Source: Palsa-744 sp036498265 (GTDB lineage: Bacteria > Actinomycetota > Thermoleophilia > Solirubrobacterales > Solirubrobacteraceae). Taken from it: DNA of 64,000 bases. Each line of letters opens with the position of its first letter. The first letter of the stretch is position 1. The position numbers and the translations under genes were made by a program. The notes under the pieces are model-generated. The model was not told where the DNA came from. It worked only from the letters and a program-made list of their open reading frames with translations, and ran no database searches. This document shows positions 27,489 to 35,386 of this stretch, one piece after another. The stretch covers positions 54,519 through 118,518 of the forward strand of contig DASYFT010000003.1 in NCBI GenBank assembly GCA_036498265.1, written 5' to 3'.

Positions 27489-28991
27489 ATGTCAACCACG
27501 TCTCGTGTACCGAGGAGGTCGCGGACGGTGTCGCGCTGCGGGCTCGTGCTCGCGCTCGCGCTCGCCGCGCTCGCGATCGGCGCGGGCAGCAGCCTCGCCG
27601 CGAAGGTCAACATAGTCACGCAGGGGTCGCCGCCGTCGTCGGTCCCGGCGAACACGGCCTACTTCAAAACCATCCAGGCGGCCGTGAACGTGTCCACCGC
27701 CGGCGACTGGGTGCTGGTCCAGCCCGGCGTCTACAAGGAAGCCGTGAAGGTCACCGGCGAACACTCCGGCATCTGGATCCGCGGGATGAACCGCAACACC
27801 GTCATCGTCGACGGTCAGGGCAAGACCGGAAACGGAATCGAAATCTACAAGGCGAACGACGTCTACGTGGAAAACCTGACGGTGCGCAACTTCGAGACGG
27901 GCAGCGAAGCGGAACCGTGTCCGAGCGAGTGCGGCAACGACATCTGGTGGAACGGCGGCTCCGGCTCCGGCAAGATCGGCGCGCACGGCTGGTGGGGCAG
28001 CTACCTGACCGCATATGACACCAGCTTGAACGGCGGCTACGGCATCTTCACGGACAACGAGGTCGAAGGCGCCTGGGACAACATCTACGCGTCGGGCTTC
28101 AACGACTCGGGGATGTACCTCGGCGCGTGCCAGGAATGTAACGCCAAGATCAGCAGGGCGACGATGGAAAACAACGCGCTCGGATACTCCGGGTCGAACT
28201 CCGGCGGCAACCTGATCATCGAAAAATCGCTGATCCGCAACAACGCCGCCGGCATCGCGCCGAACTCCGAAAACCCGGGCGACGGGCCGCCGCCCCAGGA
28301 CGGTGAATGCGGCCGCCCGAACATCGAAAACCCGAACCCTGAACCGCTGATCACCTCGACGAGGATCAAACGGTGCACGATCATCCGCAACAACGTGATC
28401 AGCGAAAACAACAACGTGACGGTGCCCGTGAACGGCTCCACGGCCCCCACCCCGTGGGGGACCGGCGTGCTGCTGCCGGGAGACTACGCCGATCTGGTCA
28501 CCAAAAACACGATCACGAACAACGCGAACGACGGTGTCCTCGGATTCGAGTACGCCAACCCGTTCACGCCCGAAAACAACTTCGAAGGCTCGTTGTTCTT
28601 CCAGTTCGCCGGCAACAAGATCGCTGAAAACACGTTCAGCAACAACGGCTACAGGGGCGGCTGGCCGTTCACCGGCGACGTTGCGATGATGGGCGGGTTC
28701 AGCGAAGTGTTCCAGGGGACGAGGTACCCGGAATCCCACTCCGTGGACAACTGCGTCAGTGGCAACGTCATGCCCGACGCGACGTTCCCGGCGAGCATCG
28801 AAGGCGCCTGGGGGTGCCAGAACAAACAGACCCCCAGCCCCGGTGGAGGCGAACTGGCGGTCGACTACCTGGTCAGCCTCCCGTCCGAAGCTCCGGCTCC
28901 GAGCGAACGGTCACCGCAGCCGGCCCCCTCGCCGCAGCCGACGATGCCGAACCCGTGCAAGGGAGTGCCGACCAACCCGCTCTGCCGCTAG
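27489..28991 (+). CDS. Secreted right-handed parallel beta-helix protein
   Basis: 500 residues with signal peptide (CGLVLALALAALAIGAGSSLAA). After the start the pattern YFKTIQAAVNVSTAGDWVLVQPGVYKE is the pectate-lyase-like opening turn. Many Asn-containing coils then follow (GIEIYKANDVYVENLTVRNF, NNVISENNNVTV). NosD/PbH1-type helices bind or cleave polysaccharides, or are structural. It ends with a conserved tail MPNPCKGVPTNPLC shared with the protein at 52190. Codon use strongly favours GAA over GAG. RBS GAGAGGGA precedes ATG 27489. Confidence 0.82.
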   Translation: MSTTSRVPRRSRTVSRCGLVLALALAALAIGAGSSLAAKVNIVTQGSPPSSVPANTAYFKTIQAAVNVSTAGDWVLVQPGVYKEAVKVTGEHSGIWIRGMNRNTVIVDGQGKTGNGIEIYKANDVYVENLTVRNFETGSEAEPCPSECGNDIWWNGGSGSGKIGAHGWWGSYLTAYDTSLNGGYGIFTDNEVEGAWDNIYASGFNDSGMYLGACQECNAKISRATMENNALGYSGSNSGGNLIIEKSLIRNNAAGIAPNSENPGDGPPPQDGECGRPNIENPNPEPLITSTRIKRCTIIRNNVISENNNVTVPVNGSTAPTPWGTGVLLPGDYADLVTKNTITNNANDGVLGFEYANPFTPENNFEGSLFFQFAGNKIAENTFSNNGYRGGWPFTGDVAMMGGFSEVFQGTRYPESHSVDNCVSGNVMPDATFPASIEGAWGCQNKQTPSPGGGELAVDYLVSLPSEAPAPSERSPQPAPSPQPTMPNPCKGVPTNPLCR

Positions 28992-29023
28992 CACCAGGGA
29001 CCCGGAGCAGGCAACTCAGGCGC

Positions 29024-29060
29024 GGACGCCGTCGTCCCCCCGGTGGGGGCGGCGGCGTCC
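29024..29060. terminator. Bidirectional hairpin terminator between convergent genes
   Basis: Arms GGACGCCG (29024-29031) and CGGCGTCC (29053-29060) enclose a second stem CCCCC/GGGGG. It lies between the beta-helix gene and the convergent small membrane gene. There is no long U-run, as is usual in high-GC actinobacteria. Confidence 0.65.
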
Positions 29061-29078
29061 GTTCGTCGGGCAGCCCGC

Positions 29079-29282
29079 TCAGCCCGGCCAGGGCGGGGTT
29101 TCGCCGCGGCCGGGAGTGATCACAGAGCCCGGTCCGTGGATCACCACGAACCAGATCGTGAAGACGATCGCGCACACGGCCGCGGTGACGCCGAAGACTC
29201 GCCCCATGATGCCGGTGCGCTGGTCGTGGCCGGCGGCCCTGCGGACCAGTATCCAGGCAGCGTCGAGGTAGCGCAGGATCAC
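29079..29282 (-). CDS. Small single-TM protein
   Basis: 67 residues: a short basic N-terminus (MILRYLDAAWILVRRAAGHDQRTG) and one strong membrane helix (VFGVTAAVCAIVFTIWFVVIHG). It lies 23 nt downstream of the cupredoxin gene on the same strand, so perhaps part of its operon. Function unknown. Confidence 0.55.
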   Translation of the reverse strand: MILRYLDAAWILVRRAAGHDQRTGIMGRVFGVTAAVCAIVFTIWFVVIHGPGSVITPGRGETPPWPG

Positions 29283-29305
29283 GAGCGCCCCGAACAGCGC
29301 TCCTC

Positions 29306-29650
29306 CTAGTGGACGACGACCTTCCCCTTCATCCCTTCGGCGACGTGGATCGTGCAGAAGTAGTGGAAGGTACCGTGGCGCGTGAAGCGGACGGTGTAGG
29401 AGCCACTGGCCTGGGTGCGAGAGTGGAATCCGCGGAACGTCACGTTGTGTTCCGTTTCGCCGTCACGCCAGAGCCACCTGACCTTGTCGCCGCGGTTTAT
29501 GTTGACCGTGGCCGGGTGGAAGAGATGTTCGTGCAGGGTGACCGTGTGCGTCCCGGCCGAGCCCGCGGTGCCGAGGGCGCCGGCGGGAATGGCCGCCGCC
29601 GCGATCGCGCCGGCGGCGGCGCACAACGAGGTAAGTGCCCTTCTGCTCAT
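29306..29650 (-). CDS. Plastocyanin/azurin-like cupredoxin, secreted
   Basis: ATG 29650 is preceded by GAGAGGAGG, giving 114 residues; longer in-frame starts have no support. Signal peptide ALTSLCAAAGAIAAAAIPAGALG. Type 1 copper ligands are visible: His in ETEHNVTF, then Cys-x2-His-x4-Met in YFCTIHVAEGMKG. Likely a periplasmic/surface electron carrier. It is next to an anti-sigma/ECF pair and a second cupredoxin (31201). Confidence 0.9.
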   Translation of the reverse strand: MSRRALTSLCAAAGAIAAAAIPAGALGTAGSAGTHTVTLHEHLFHPATVNINRGDKVRWLWRDGETEHNVTFRGFHSRTQASGSYTVRFTRHGTFHYFCTIHVAEGMKGKVVVH

Positions 29651-29741
29651 GTGAGTCCTCCTCTCGTGTGTCGGCCCGCTCCTCGGGTACCGACAAGACT
29701 CCGTCCCGTCGTCGACCTTCCCGCGCGGCGCGGAACCACGC

Positions 29742-30434
29742 TCAGGACGCCACACCCCCCCTGGGGTGCCAGCTGGCAAGGCGAAGGAGCATCGACGGCG
29801 AGACTCCCCGCCCCGACACCACGCAGAGGTGACCGGCGCGCAGCCAGACCACCGCCGGGGGCCCGCGGCCTTCCAGCACCCTGAAGGAGGTGCCTCCGCG
29901 CCGGTGCAGCACTCCGCCGCTCAGCCGCGGCGCCGAGCCGGGGACGATCGCGTAGCCGATCCGCTGTCCGCGGGCGTTGCCGTAGAACACGGTGGTCACC
30001 GTGCGACCGTCGATCCGGTCCGAGCGCTGGCCCGTCGGACGCCAGCCGAGCCCCCGCGACCAGTAGGGGAACGAGATGCCGTCGACGGCCATGGCGAGCT
30101 GGGCGTGATTCGTCTGGCTCTCGGGCGGCGCAGGCGCAGTGGGCTGGCGCAGCGCGACCAACATCGCCGTCTGCTCGCTGACCCCCTTGGAGCCGCCGCT
30201 GAGGCTCACGGTGATTGCCACGGCGGCGAGGGCCGCGGCGATCCCGGCGGCGGCCGCGATCCTCGGCGCCAGCCCGAACGCACGCCCGGGCGTGGCGGGG
30301 CGCCGGCGCGGGCCCCGGCGCGCTCCGGCGACCATCGCCTCCACCTGGCGATGGAGCGAGTCCGGCGCCTCGACGTCGATCGAGCGCACGAACTCGACGA
30401 GCTCGGCTTCGTTTCTCGGGCGGTTTCCTGTCAT
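29742..30434 (-). CDS. Putative membrane anti-sigma factor
   Basis: 230 residues with a cytosolic N-terminal helical part (RNEAELVEFVRSIDVEAPDSLHRQVEAMV), one membrane helix (APRIAAAAGIAAALAAVAITVSL) and an extracellular beta-rich domain. ATG 30434 overlaps the ECF sigma stop as ATGA. The position and topology are those of an anti-sigma factor, but no zinc HxxxCxxC motif is present. The signal sensed outside is unknown. Confidence 0.75.
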   Translation of the reverse strand: MTGNRPRNEAELVEFVRSIDVEAPDSLHRQVEAMVAGARRGPRRRPATPGRAFGLAPRIAAAAGIAAALAAVAITVSLSGGSKGVSEQTAMLVALRQPTAPAPPESQTNHAQLAMAVDGISFPYWSRGLGWRPTGQRSDRIDGRTVTTVFYGNARGQRIGYAIVPGSAPRLSGGVLHRRGGTSFRVLEGRGPPAVVWLRAGHLCVVSGRGVSPSMLLRLASWHPRGGVAS

Positions 30435-31045
30435 TGGGCTTCCCTACCCGGGATGACTCCTCGCGGGCGCATTCGTTCCCCGAGCCCTCCGGCGGCATCG
30501 GCTGCCTCCGGGGAGCCGTCGGGCTCGCCGGCGAGCGGCTTGGGCCTCGCCGGCGACGGTTCGGCGGTGAGCCTGCTCGCAACCTGCTTGCGCGCCCTGA
30601 ACAGCCTCGTGGTGATCGTCGCCTCCCGGACGCTCAGGGCGCGGGCAGCTTCCCGGTAGGAGAGACCCAGCACGTCGACGGCCACGATCGCCATGCGGAA
30701 GTCCTCGGGCAGGGCGGCGATGGTCTCGTAGACCTCCGTGACCTCCAGCGCCTGCTCGGGCCGCCCGATGGGGCGCGGGTCCTCGGTCACGACGTCCTCG
30801 AGCGTGGCGACCGTCACCGGCCGGCGGCCCGCGGTGCGCCTGGAGGTGAGGAACGTGTTGCGCAGCACCCGCATCAGGTAGTAGACGTCGTCGTCGCCGT
30901 GGATGATCCGCGGCCGCGACAGGACCCGGGCGAAGGTCTCCTGGACGAGGTCCTCGGCGTCCTCGCGCGAGCCGCACAGTCCCCAGGCCGCGCGGTACAG
31001 CCGGTCGACGTGCCGGGACAGCGACTGGGGATCGAGAAGGCGCAT
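30431..31045 (-). CDS. ECF-type RNA polymerase sigma factor
   Basis: 204 residues. Region 2 is seen as LYRAAWGLCGSREDAEDLVQETFARVL. Region 4 is seen as ETIAALPEDFRMAIVAVDVLGLSYREAARALSV with the HTH REATITTRLFRARKQV. A Pro-rich tail of about 35 residues follows. It is coupled to the anti-sigma gene and divergent from the cupredoxin at 31201, which may belong to its regulon. No convincing GGAAC/CGT promoter could be assigned. Confidence 0.9.
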   Translation of the reverse strand: MRLLDPQSLSRHVDRLYRAAWGLCGSREDAEDLVQETFARVLSRPRIIHGDDDVYYLMRVLRNTFLTSRRTAGRRPVTVATLEDVVTEDPRPIGRPEQALEVTEVYETIAALPEDFRMAIVAVDVLGLSYREAARALSVREATITTRLFRARKQVASRLTAEPSPARPKPLAGEPDGSPEAADAAGGLGERMRPRGVIPGREAQ

Positions 31046-31200
31046 GGCTCTGGGAGCGGGCCGCGGCTACGGGCCGCTAAACGGTTCCTGCGACTGTAGC
31101 GCCGCCCGGGTCCAGAGCACCACGGGCGGGAAGGATCGCGGGGCGACGGGGTCATGTCGTTGACGTCCACCGCCACGCTGCCCGGCGCACGCGAGGCGAG

Positions 31201-32091
31201 ATGACACGACCGGGAAGGCGGGTGCAGATCGTGAGACTTCGCAGGCGCTCGCTCATCCTGCTCGCCGCCGGGCTGTTCGCCGCGCTGATCGTGCTGCCCG
31301 CCGTTGCGGGCTCTGAAACGGGACCCGCGACCGTCACGGCGATCAACTCCGAAGGCGTCTACAAGGAACAGCGCCACTCCTGGTCGCCGGCGGCCGTGAC
31401 GGTCACGGCCGGCGGCGCGGTGACGTTCGCCAACCCCAGCAGCGAAGTCAGGCACGGGCTCGAATGGACCGGCGGCCCCTCGGCGCCGAGCTGCACCGGG
31501 CTCCCCTCGGGGAGCCTCGGCGCGACCGGCTGGCGGGGCGAATGCAGCTTCGCCCAGCCCGGCACCTACACGTTCCGGTGCAGCGTGCACCCCTACGAAA
31601 TGACCGGGACGGTCAGCGTCAACCCCAACGGGACCACCACCACGACGACCACCGCGAGCCCCGAACCCGCCCCGTCAGGCGGCGGATCCCCCACGACCGC
31701 GCCTGCCGCGCTGACGCAGCCGGCCGCGCCCTCCTCGCTGCTCGCGGGCGGCGCCGCCCGGGCGCTCAGGCTTGCGCGAACCCAGCGCGGCCGGTCTGTG
31801 AGCGGCTCGGTGAACGTGTCCGAGGCCGGCGCCGGTGGGCGCCTGGAGGTCGATCTCCTCGCTCCTCGCGCCGCGCTCGCGGGCGCGGCGCACGGCCTGC
31901 CTGTCCGGATCGGCCGGCTCGTGCGGGCCCCGCTGCATGCGGGCGTCACGTCGTTCAAGGTCTCGCTCAACGCGCTCGGCAGGCGCTCGCTGCGGGCGCA
32001 CGGCAGGCTGGCGCTGAGTGTGAGGATCGTGCTGAGCGCCGGCCCCGGCGCCGGCGTGACGATCACGCGCGCCGTCGTCCTCCACTCCTAG
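31201..32091 (+). CDS. Secreted cupredoxin with Thr-rich linker and C-terminal domain
   Basis: 296 residues with signal peptide (SLILLAAGLFAALIVLPAVAG). The cupredoxin domain (about 40-140) has copper ligands His in VRHGLEWTG and Cys-x2-His-x3-Met in FRCSVHPYEMTG. A Thr/Pro/Ser linker leads to a C-terminal beta-rich domain of about 110 residues of unknown role. A GTG at 31231 is an alternative start. The early codons favour GAA, the C-terminal domain GAG, hinting at a composite gene. Confidence 0.85.
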   Translation: MTRPGRRVQIVRLRRRSLILLAAGLFAALIVLPAVAGSETGPATVTAINSEGVYKEQRHSWSPAAVTVTAGGAVTFANPSSEVRHGLEWTGGPSAPSCTGLPSGSLGATGWRGECSFAQPGTYTFRCSVHPYEMTGTVSVNPNGTTTTTTTASPEPAPSGGGSPTTAPAALTQPAAPSSLLAGGAARALRLARTQRGRSVSGSVNVSEAGAGGRLEVDLLAPRAALAGAAHGLPVRIGRLVRAPLHAGVTSFKVSLNALGRRSLRAHGRLALSVRIVLSAGPGAGVTITRAVVLHS

Positions 32092-32114
32092 CGCCGTCCC
32101 CCGGCCTGGCCCGT

Positions 32115-32876
32115 CTACCTAGGCGCCCCCGCAGGCGCAGCAGGCGGGAGCCAGGCGGCGGGGAGCGTGCCGGCCGGCACCTCGCCCGCCAGCGGCGGGA
32201 AGTAGGCGACCAGCCGGGCCGCCGGGCGGCCCTCGATGATCGGCCGCACGTCGCCGATGCTCATCAGCAGCCGGATCGTGCTGCCGATCTGCAGGTCAGC
32301 TGCGTTCGGCGCCTCACCGCCGAGGACTCCTTCGCCGATCCAGCCCTCGATGCGGTCGAGCTGCCCGGGCAGCGCAGCCAGATCGGCCCGGACGGCCTCG
32401 TCACGAGCCTTGTTCCTGAATGCCATCAGCCGCGCCGTGAGCGGGAGTGCCGGGCGCAGCACGGCCCTCGGCAGGGGCAGCTTCGCATCGCCGGCGTAGC
32501 TCTCCATCGCGGCCGGGCAGCGCAGGAACGCCACGTCGATTATCCGTCTGGGGACGCTCTGCAGGACCTCGTCCCCCCAGCGCTCGGCCTCGAGCACCCG
32601 CGCACGGGCGGCGTCGCCGGGGGGCGGCAGCAGCGCGGGGTCTTGCGCGATCGCGTCGAGGCGGCGCATGATCGGGCGCGAGCCCACCAGGCGCTCGGAG
32701 CCGACGCGCATCCCGGGCACCGTTCTGCCGCCGTAGCGCAGCGGGCCGACGATCACCTGGGTGAGCGGCAGCAGGTCGACCCGGTCGTAGTCGATCGACT
32801 TGAGCCTCAGCGCCGCCTCGACGGCCGCGCACGGGTGCGAGCCGGGCTGCGAGTAGAACGTTGGACGCGCCCCCAT
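32115..32876 (-). CDS. Glutathione S-transferase-family protein
   Basis: 253 residues. The thioredoxin-like N-terminus (ARPTFYSQPGSHPCAAVEAALRLK, GGRTVPGMRVGSERLVGSRPIMRRLD) has the cis-Pro VPGM and the SR pair of GSTs. The C-terminal helical domain includes LPGQLDRIEGWIGEGVLGGEAPNAADLQIG. Whether it uses glutathione or mycothiol-type thiols is unknown. It is divergent from coaX, 26 nt apart. Confidence 0.8.
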   Translation of the reverse strand: MGARPTFYSQPGSHPCAAVEAALRLKSIDYDRVDLLPLTQVIVGPLRYGGRTVPGMRVGSERLVGSRPIMRRLDAIAQDPALLPPPGDAARARVLEAERWGDEVLQSVPRRIIDVAFLRCPAAMESYAGDAKLPLPRAVLRPALPLTARLMAFRNKARDEAVRADLAALPGQLDRIEGWIGEGVLGGEAPNAADLQIGSTIRLLMSIGDVRPIIEGRPAARLVAYFPPLAGEVPAGTLPAAWLPPAAPAGAPR

Positions 32877-32902
32877 CGTGCCCGCGAGGATAATGCTCGC
32901 CG

Positions 32903-33667
32903 ATGCTGCTCGTCGTAGACGTCGGGAACACCCAGACCCACTTCGGAGCGTTCCGTGGCGAGGAGCTGCTCGAGCACTGGCGGTTCGCGACCGTGCGCCA
33001 GTCGACGGCCGACGAACTCGGGGCGGCGCTCAGCAACCTCATGGGACTGCGGGGGTACGGCTTCGAGGAGCTCGAGGCATCGATCGTCTCCTCGACCGTG
33101 CCGCAGCTCGAGCCGGAGTGGAGTTCGATGGCCGGCCGCTATCTCGGACACGAGATGCTCGTAGTCGGCCCGGGGACCAAGACCGGGATGGCGATCCGGT
33201 ATGACAACCCGCGGGAGATCGGGGCCGACAGGCTCGTCAACGCGGTCGCCATCCGTGAGCGCTTCGGCGGTCCCGCCGTGTGCGTCGACTTCGGGACCGC
33301 CACGACGTTCGACGTCGTCTCGCGCGAGGGAGAGTACGTGGGCGGGGCCCTCATGACGGGCATCGAGATATCCCTCGAAGCGCTCTCCGAGCGCGGGGCG
33401 CGCCTCCCGAAGATAGACCTCGCGCCCCCCCGCAGCGTGATCGGCAAGAACACCATCGACGCGATCCGTTCGGGCGTGGTGTTCGGCTATGCCGGAGCGA
33501 TCGACGCGATCATGCGCCGGCTCTACGACGAGCTCGGCGAGCGTGCGTCGGCGATCGCCACCGGCGGCCTCTCGAGCCTCGTCGTCCCCTACTCCGAGGA
33601 GATCGACGAGGTGGACGACCTGCTGACGCTCACAGGTCTGCGGCTGCTTGCCGAGCGCAACGCCTGA
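32903..33667 (+). CDS. coaX: Type III pantothenate kinase
   Basis: 254 residues. The N-terminal ATPase phosphate loop LLVVDVGNTQTHFG, PREIGADRLVNAVA, CVDFGTATTFDVV and GGALMTGIEISLEAL are the family motifs. It makes 4'-phosphopantothenate in CoA synthesis. dusB follows after 19 nt. Confidence 0.94.
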   Translation: MLLVVDVGNTQTHFGAFRGEELLEHWRFATVRQSTADELGAALSNLMGLRGYGFEELEASIVSSTVPQLEPEWSSMAGRYLGHEMLVVGPGTKTGMAIRYDNPREIGADRLVNAVAIRERFGGPAVCVDFGTATTFDVVSREGEYVGGALMTGIEISLEALSERGARLPKIDLAPPRSVIGKNTIDAIRSGVVFGYAGAIDAIMRRLYDELGERASAIATGGLSSLVVPYSEEIDEVDDLLTLTGLRLLAERNA

Positions 33668-33686
33668 AGACCGCAACAATGGGGGT

Positions 33687-34745
33687 ATGGCCGGCGAGCC
33701 CTCCCTGACCGACAGCTGGATGCTCGGGTCCCTGCGCGTCCCCAACCGCGTGATGCTGGCCCCCCTGGCGGGGATCGGCAACTGGTTCGTGCGCCTGCAG
33801 GCCAAGCGCTACGGGGCGGGGATGACCGTCTCGGAGATGCTCTCCTCGCATGCCATCCACTACGGCAACGAGAGGACCTGCACGGAGATGATGCGGATCG
33901 ATCCCCGGGAGCGGGCGGCGGGTCCCGTGTCGATGCAGCTGTTCGGCGAGGACCCCGCGATGATGCGCTCGGCCGCCGTCCACGTGGCCCGGGCGGGAGC
34001 GGATGCGATCGACATCAACATGGGCTGTCCGGTCACCAAGGTGAAGAAGACGGGCGCCGGGGCGGCGCTGCTCGACGATCCCGACCGGGCGGTCGCTGTG
34101 GCCAGGGCCGCGGTCGACGGCGCGCGAGAGGCAGCCGAGCGGGACCCCGCGGCTGCGATCCACGGCGGCATCCCGGTCACCGTGAAGCTGCGCTCGGGCG
34201 TGCGCCAGGGCGAGACGAGCGGCTTCGACCTCGCTCACCGGCTGGTCGCCGAGGCAGGTGTCGCGGCGGTCGCGTTCCACCCACGCTCGGCGGCGGTGCA
34301 GCACAAGGGCGTGCCCGACTACGAGCTCGTCGCGCGCCTGGTGCGCACCCTTCCGGTGCCCGTGATCCTGACCGGTGGGCTGAACGACGCCGATGACGTG
34401 CGCAGGGCGTTCCGACTCACCGGGGCGCACGCGGTGATGCTCGCGCGGGGCGCGCTCGGGAACCCCTGGCTCTTCGCCGAGCTCGTCCGGGGCCGCCGGC
34501 GGGACCCCAGCCGCGAGGAGGTGCTGACGGAGCTCGACTGGCTGATCGACAGGGCGGTCGAGCACCTCGGCCAGGACCGGGCGACGCGCTACCTGCGCAA
34601 GTTCTACCCGTGGTACGTCGGCCGCCTCGGTCTCGAGCGCCCGGATGCCAGACGGATCGCCGAGAGCCTCCAGACAGCGCCCTCCCTGGACGCGGCTCGG
34701 ATGTTGCTGCATGCCACGTCGCGCGACGTCGAGCCAGCCGTGTGA
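33687..34745 (+). CDS. dusB: tRNA-dihydrouridine synthase
   Basis: 352 residues from ATG 33687 (GGGGGT upstream). A TIM barrel with FMN: APLAGIGNWFVRLQAKRYGAG, catalytic Cys in DINMGCPVTKVKKTGAGAALL, and VAFHPRSAAVQHKG, LTGGLNDADDVRRAF and MLARGALGNPWLF. It reduces uridines in the tRNA D-loop. A TTG further upstream inside coaX is less likely. Confidence 0.93.
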   Translation: MAGEPSLTDSWMLGSLRVPNRVMLAPLAGIGNWFVRLQAKRYGAGMTVSEMLSSHAIHYGNERTCTEMMRIDPRERAAGPVSMQLFGEDPAMMRSAAVHVARAGADAIDINMGCPVTKVKKTGAGAALLDDPDRAVAVARAAVDGAREAAERDPAAAIHGGIPVTVKLRSGVRQGETSGFDLAHRLVAEAGVAAVAFHPRSAAVQHKGVPDYELVARLVRTLPVPVILTGGLNDADDVRRAFRLTGAHAVMLARGALGNPWLFAELVRGRRRDPSREEVLTELDWLIDRAVEHLGQDRATRYLRKFYPWYVGRLGLERPDARRIAESLQTAPSLDAARMLLHATSRDVEPAV

Positions 34746-34774
34746 GTCCCGGGCGCAGGGCGCTTCGGCCCCGC

Positions 34775-34780
34775 TATACT
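34775..34780 (+). promoter_or_regulatory. Candidate -10 element for greA
   Basis: TATACT matches the sigma-70 -10 consensus closely and sits 30 nt after the dusB stop. No good -35 is seen. A start near 34787 would give a leader of about 100 nt containing the hairpin at 34814. Confidence 0.5.
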
Positions 34781-34813
34781 GCTGCGCTCTCTGGAGGCCG
34801 CCGGCCGCGACAT

Positions 34814-34837
34814 CCCCGCTGGCAGCGGGGGTTTTTT
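34814..34837 (+). terminator. Intrinsic terminator / attenuator in the greA leader
   Basis: CCCCGCT (34814-34820), loop GGC, AGCGGGG (34824-34830), followed by a run of T (34832-34837). It is a textbook intrinsic terminator, placed after the -10 element and 50 nt before greA. It could end dusB transcripts, attenuate greA, or both. Confidence 0.85.
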
Positions 34838-34887
34838 GTGTCGTCAGCCGGACTCCCGACCCGCGGATCCGAATCCCGCCCACGCAC

Positions 34888-35373
34888 ATGCCGAAGGACG
34901 TAATCCTCACACCCGAAGGGCTCAAGAAGCTCAAAGACGAGCTCGATCTCCTATCCACCGAGAAGCGCCGCGAGGTCGCGGAGCGGATCAAGGAGGCCAG
35001 GGAGTTCGGTGACATCTCCGAGAACTCGGAGTACGACGACGCCAAGAACGAGCAGGCGATGGTCGAGAGCCGGATCGCGCAGCTCCAGGAGAAGCTGCGC
35101 ATGGCCACGGTGATCGAGGCCAAAGACCTCTCCACCGACGTGGTGCAGGTCGGCTCCGTGGTCCATGTCAAGGATGAAAAGACCGGCAAGTCGGTCAAGT
35201 ACACGATCGTCGGCTCGGCCGAGGCCAAGCCGGACGAGCACAAGCTCTCCAACGAGTCGCCGGTCGGACGGGCGCTGATCGGCCGCAAGCGCAACGAGAC
35301 GGTCGCCGTGAAGGTCCCACGGGGCCCGGCGCGCAAGCTCAAGATCACCAAGATCGACGTCGGCCTCGGGTAG
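34888..35373 (+). CDS. greA: Transcription elongation factor GreA
   Basis: 161 residues from ATG 34888. The N-terminal coiled coil (ILTPEGLKKLKDELDLLSTEKR) carries the acidic tip FGDISENSEYDDAKNEQ that stimulates RNA-polymerase transcript cleavage. The C-terminal FKBP-like domain follows (NESPVGRALIGRKRNETVAVKVP). No obvious Shine-Dalgarno. lysS starts 13 nt later. Confidence 0.95.
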   Translation: MPKDVILTPEGLKKLKDELDLLSTEKRREVAERIKEAREFGDISENSEYDDAKNEQAMVESRIAQLQEKLRMATVIEAKDLSTDVVQVGSVVHVKDEKTGKSVKYTIVGSAEAKPDEHKLSNESPVGRALIGRKRNETVAVKVPRGPARKLKITKIDVGLG

Positions 35374-35386
35374 GCTCGCCTAACCG

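Noticed and set aside
31046..31100. ECF promoter (GGAACC) upstream of the sigma gene
   Set aside because: GGAACC is present on the minus strand, but no CGT-type -10 at 16-17 nt spacing was found.
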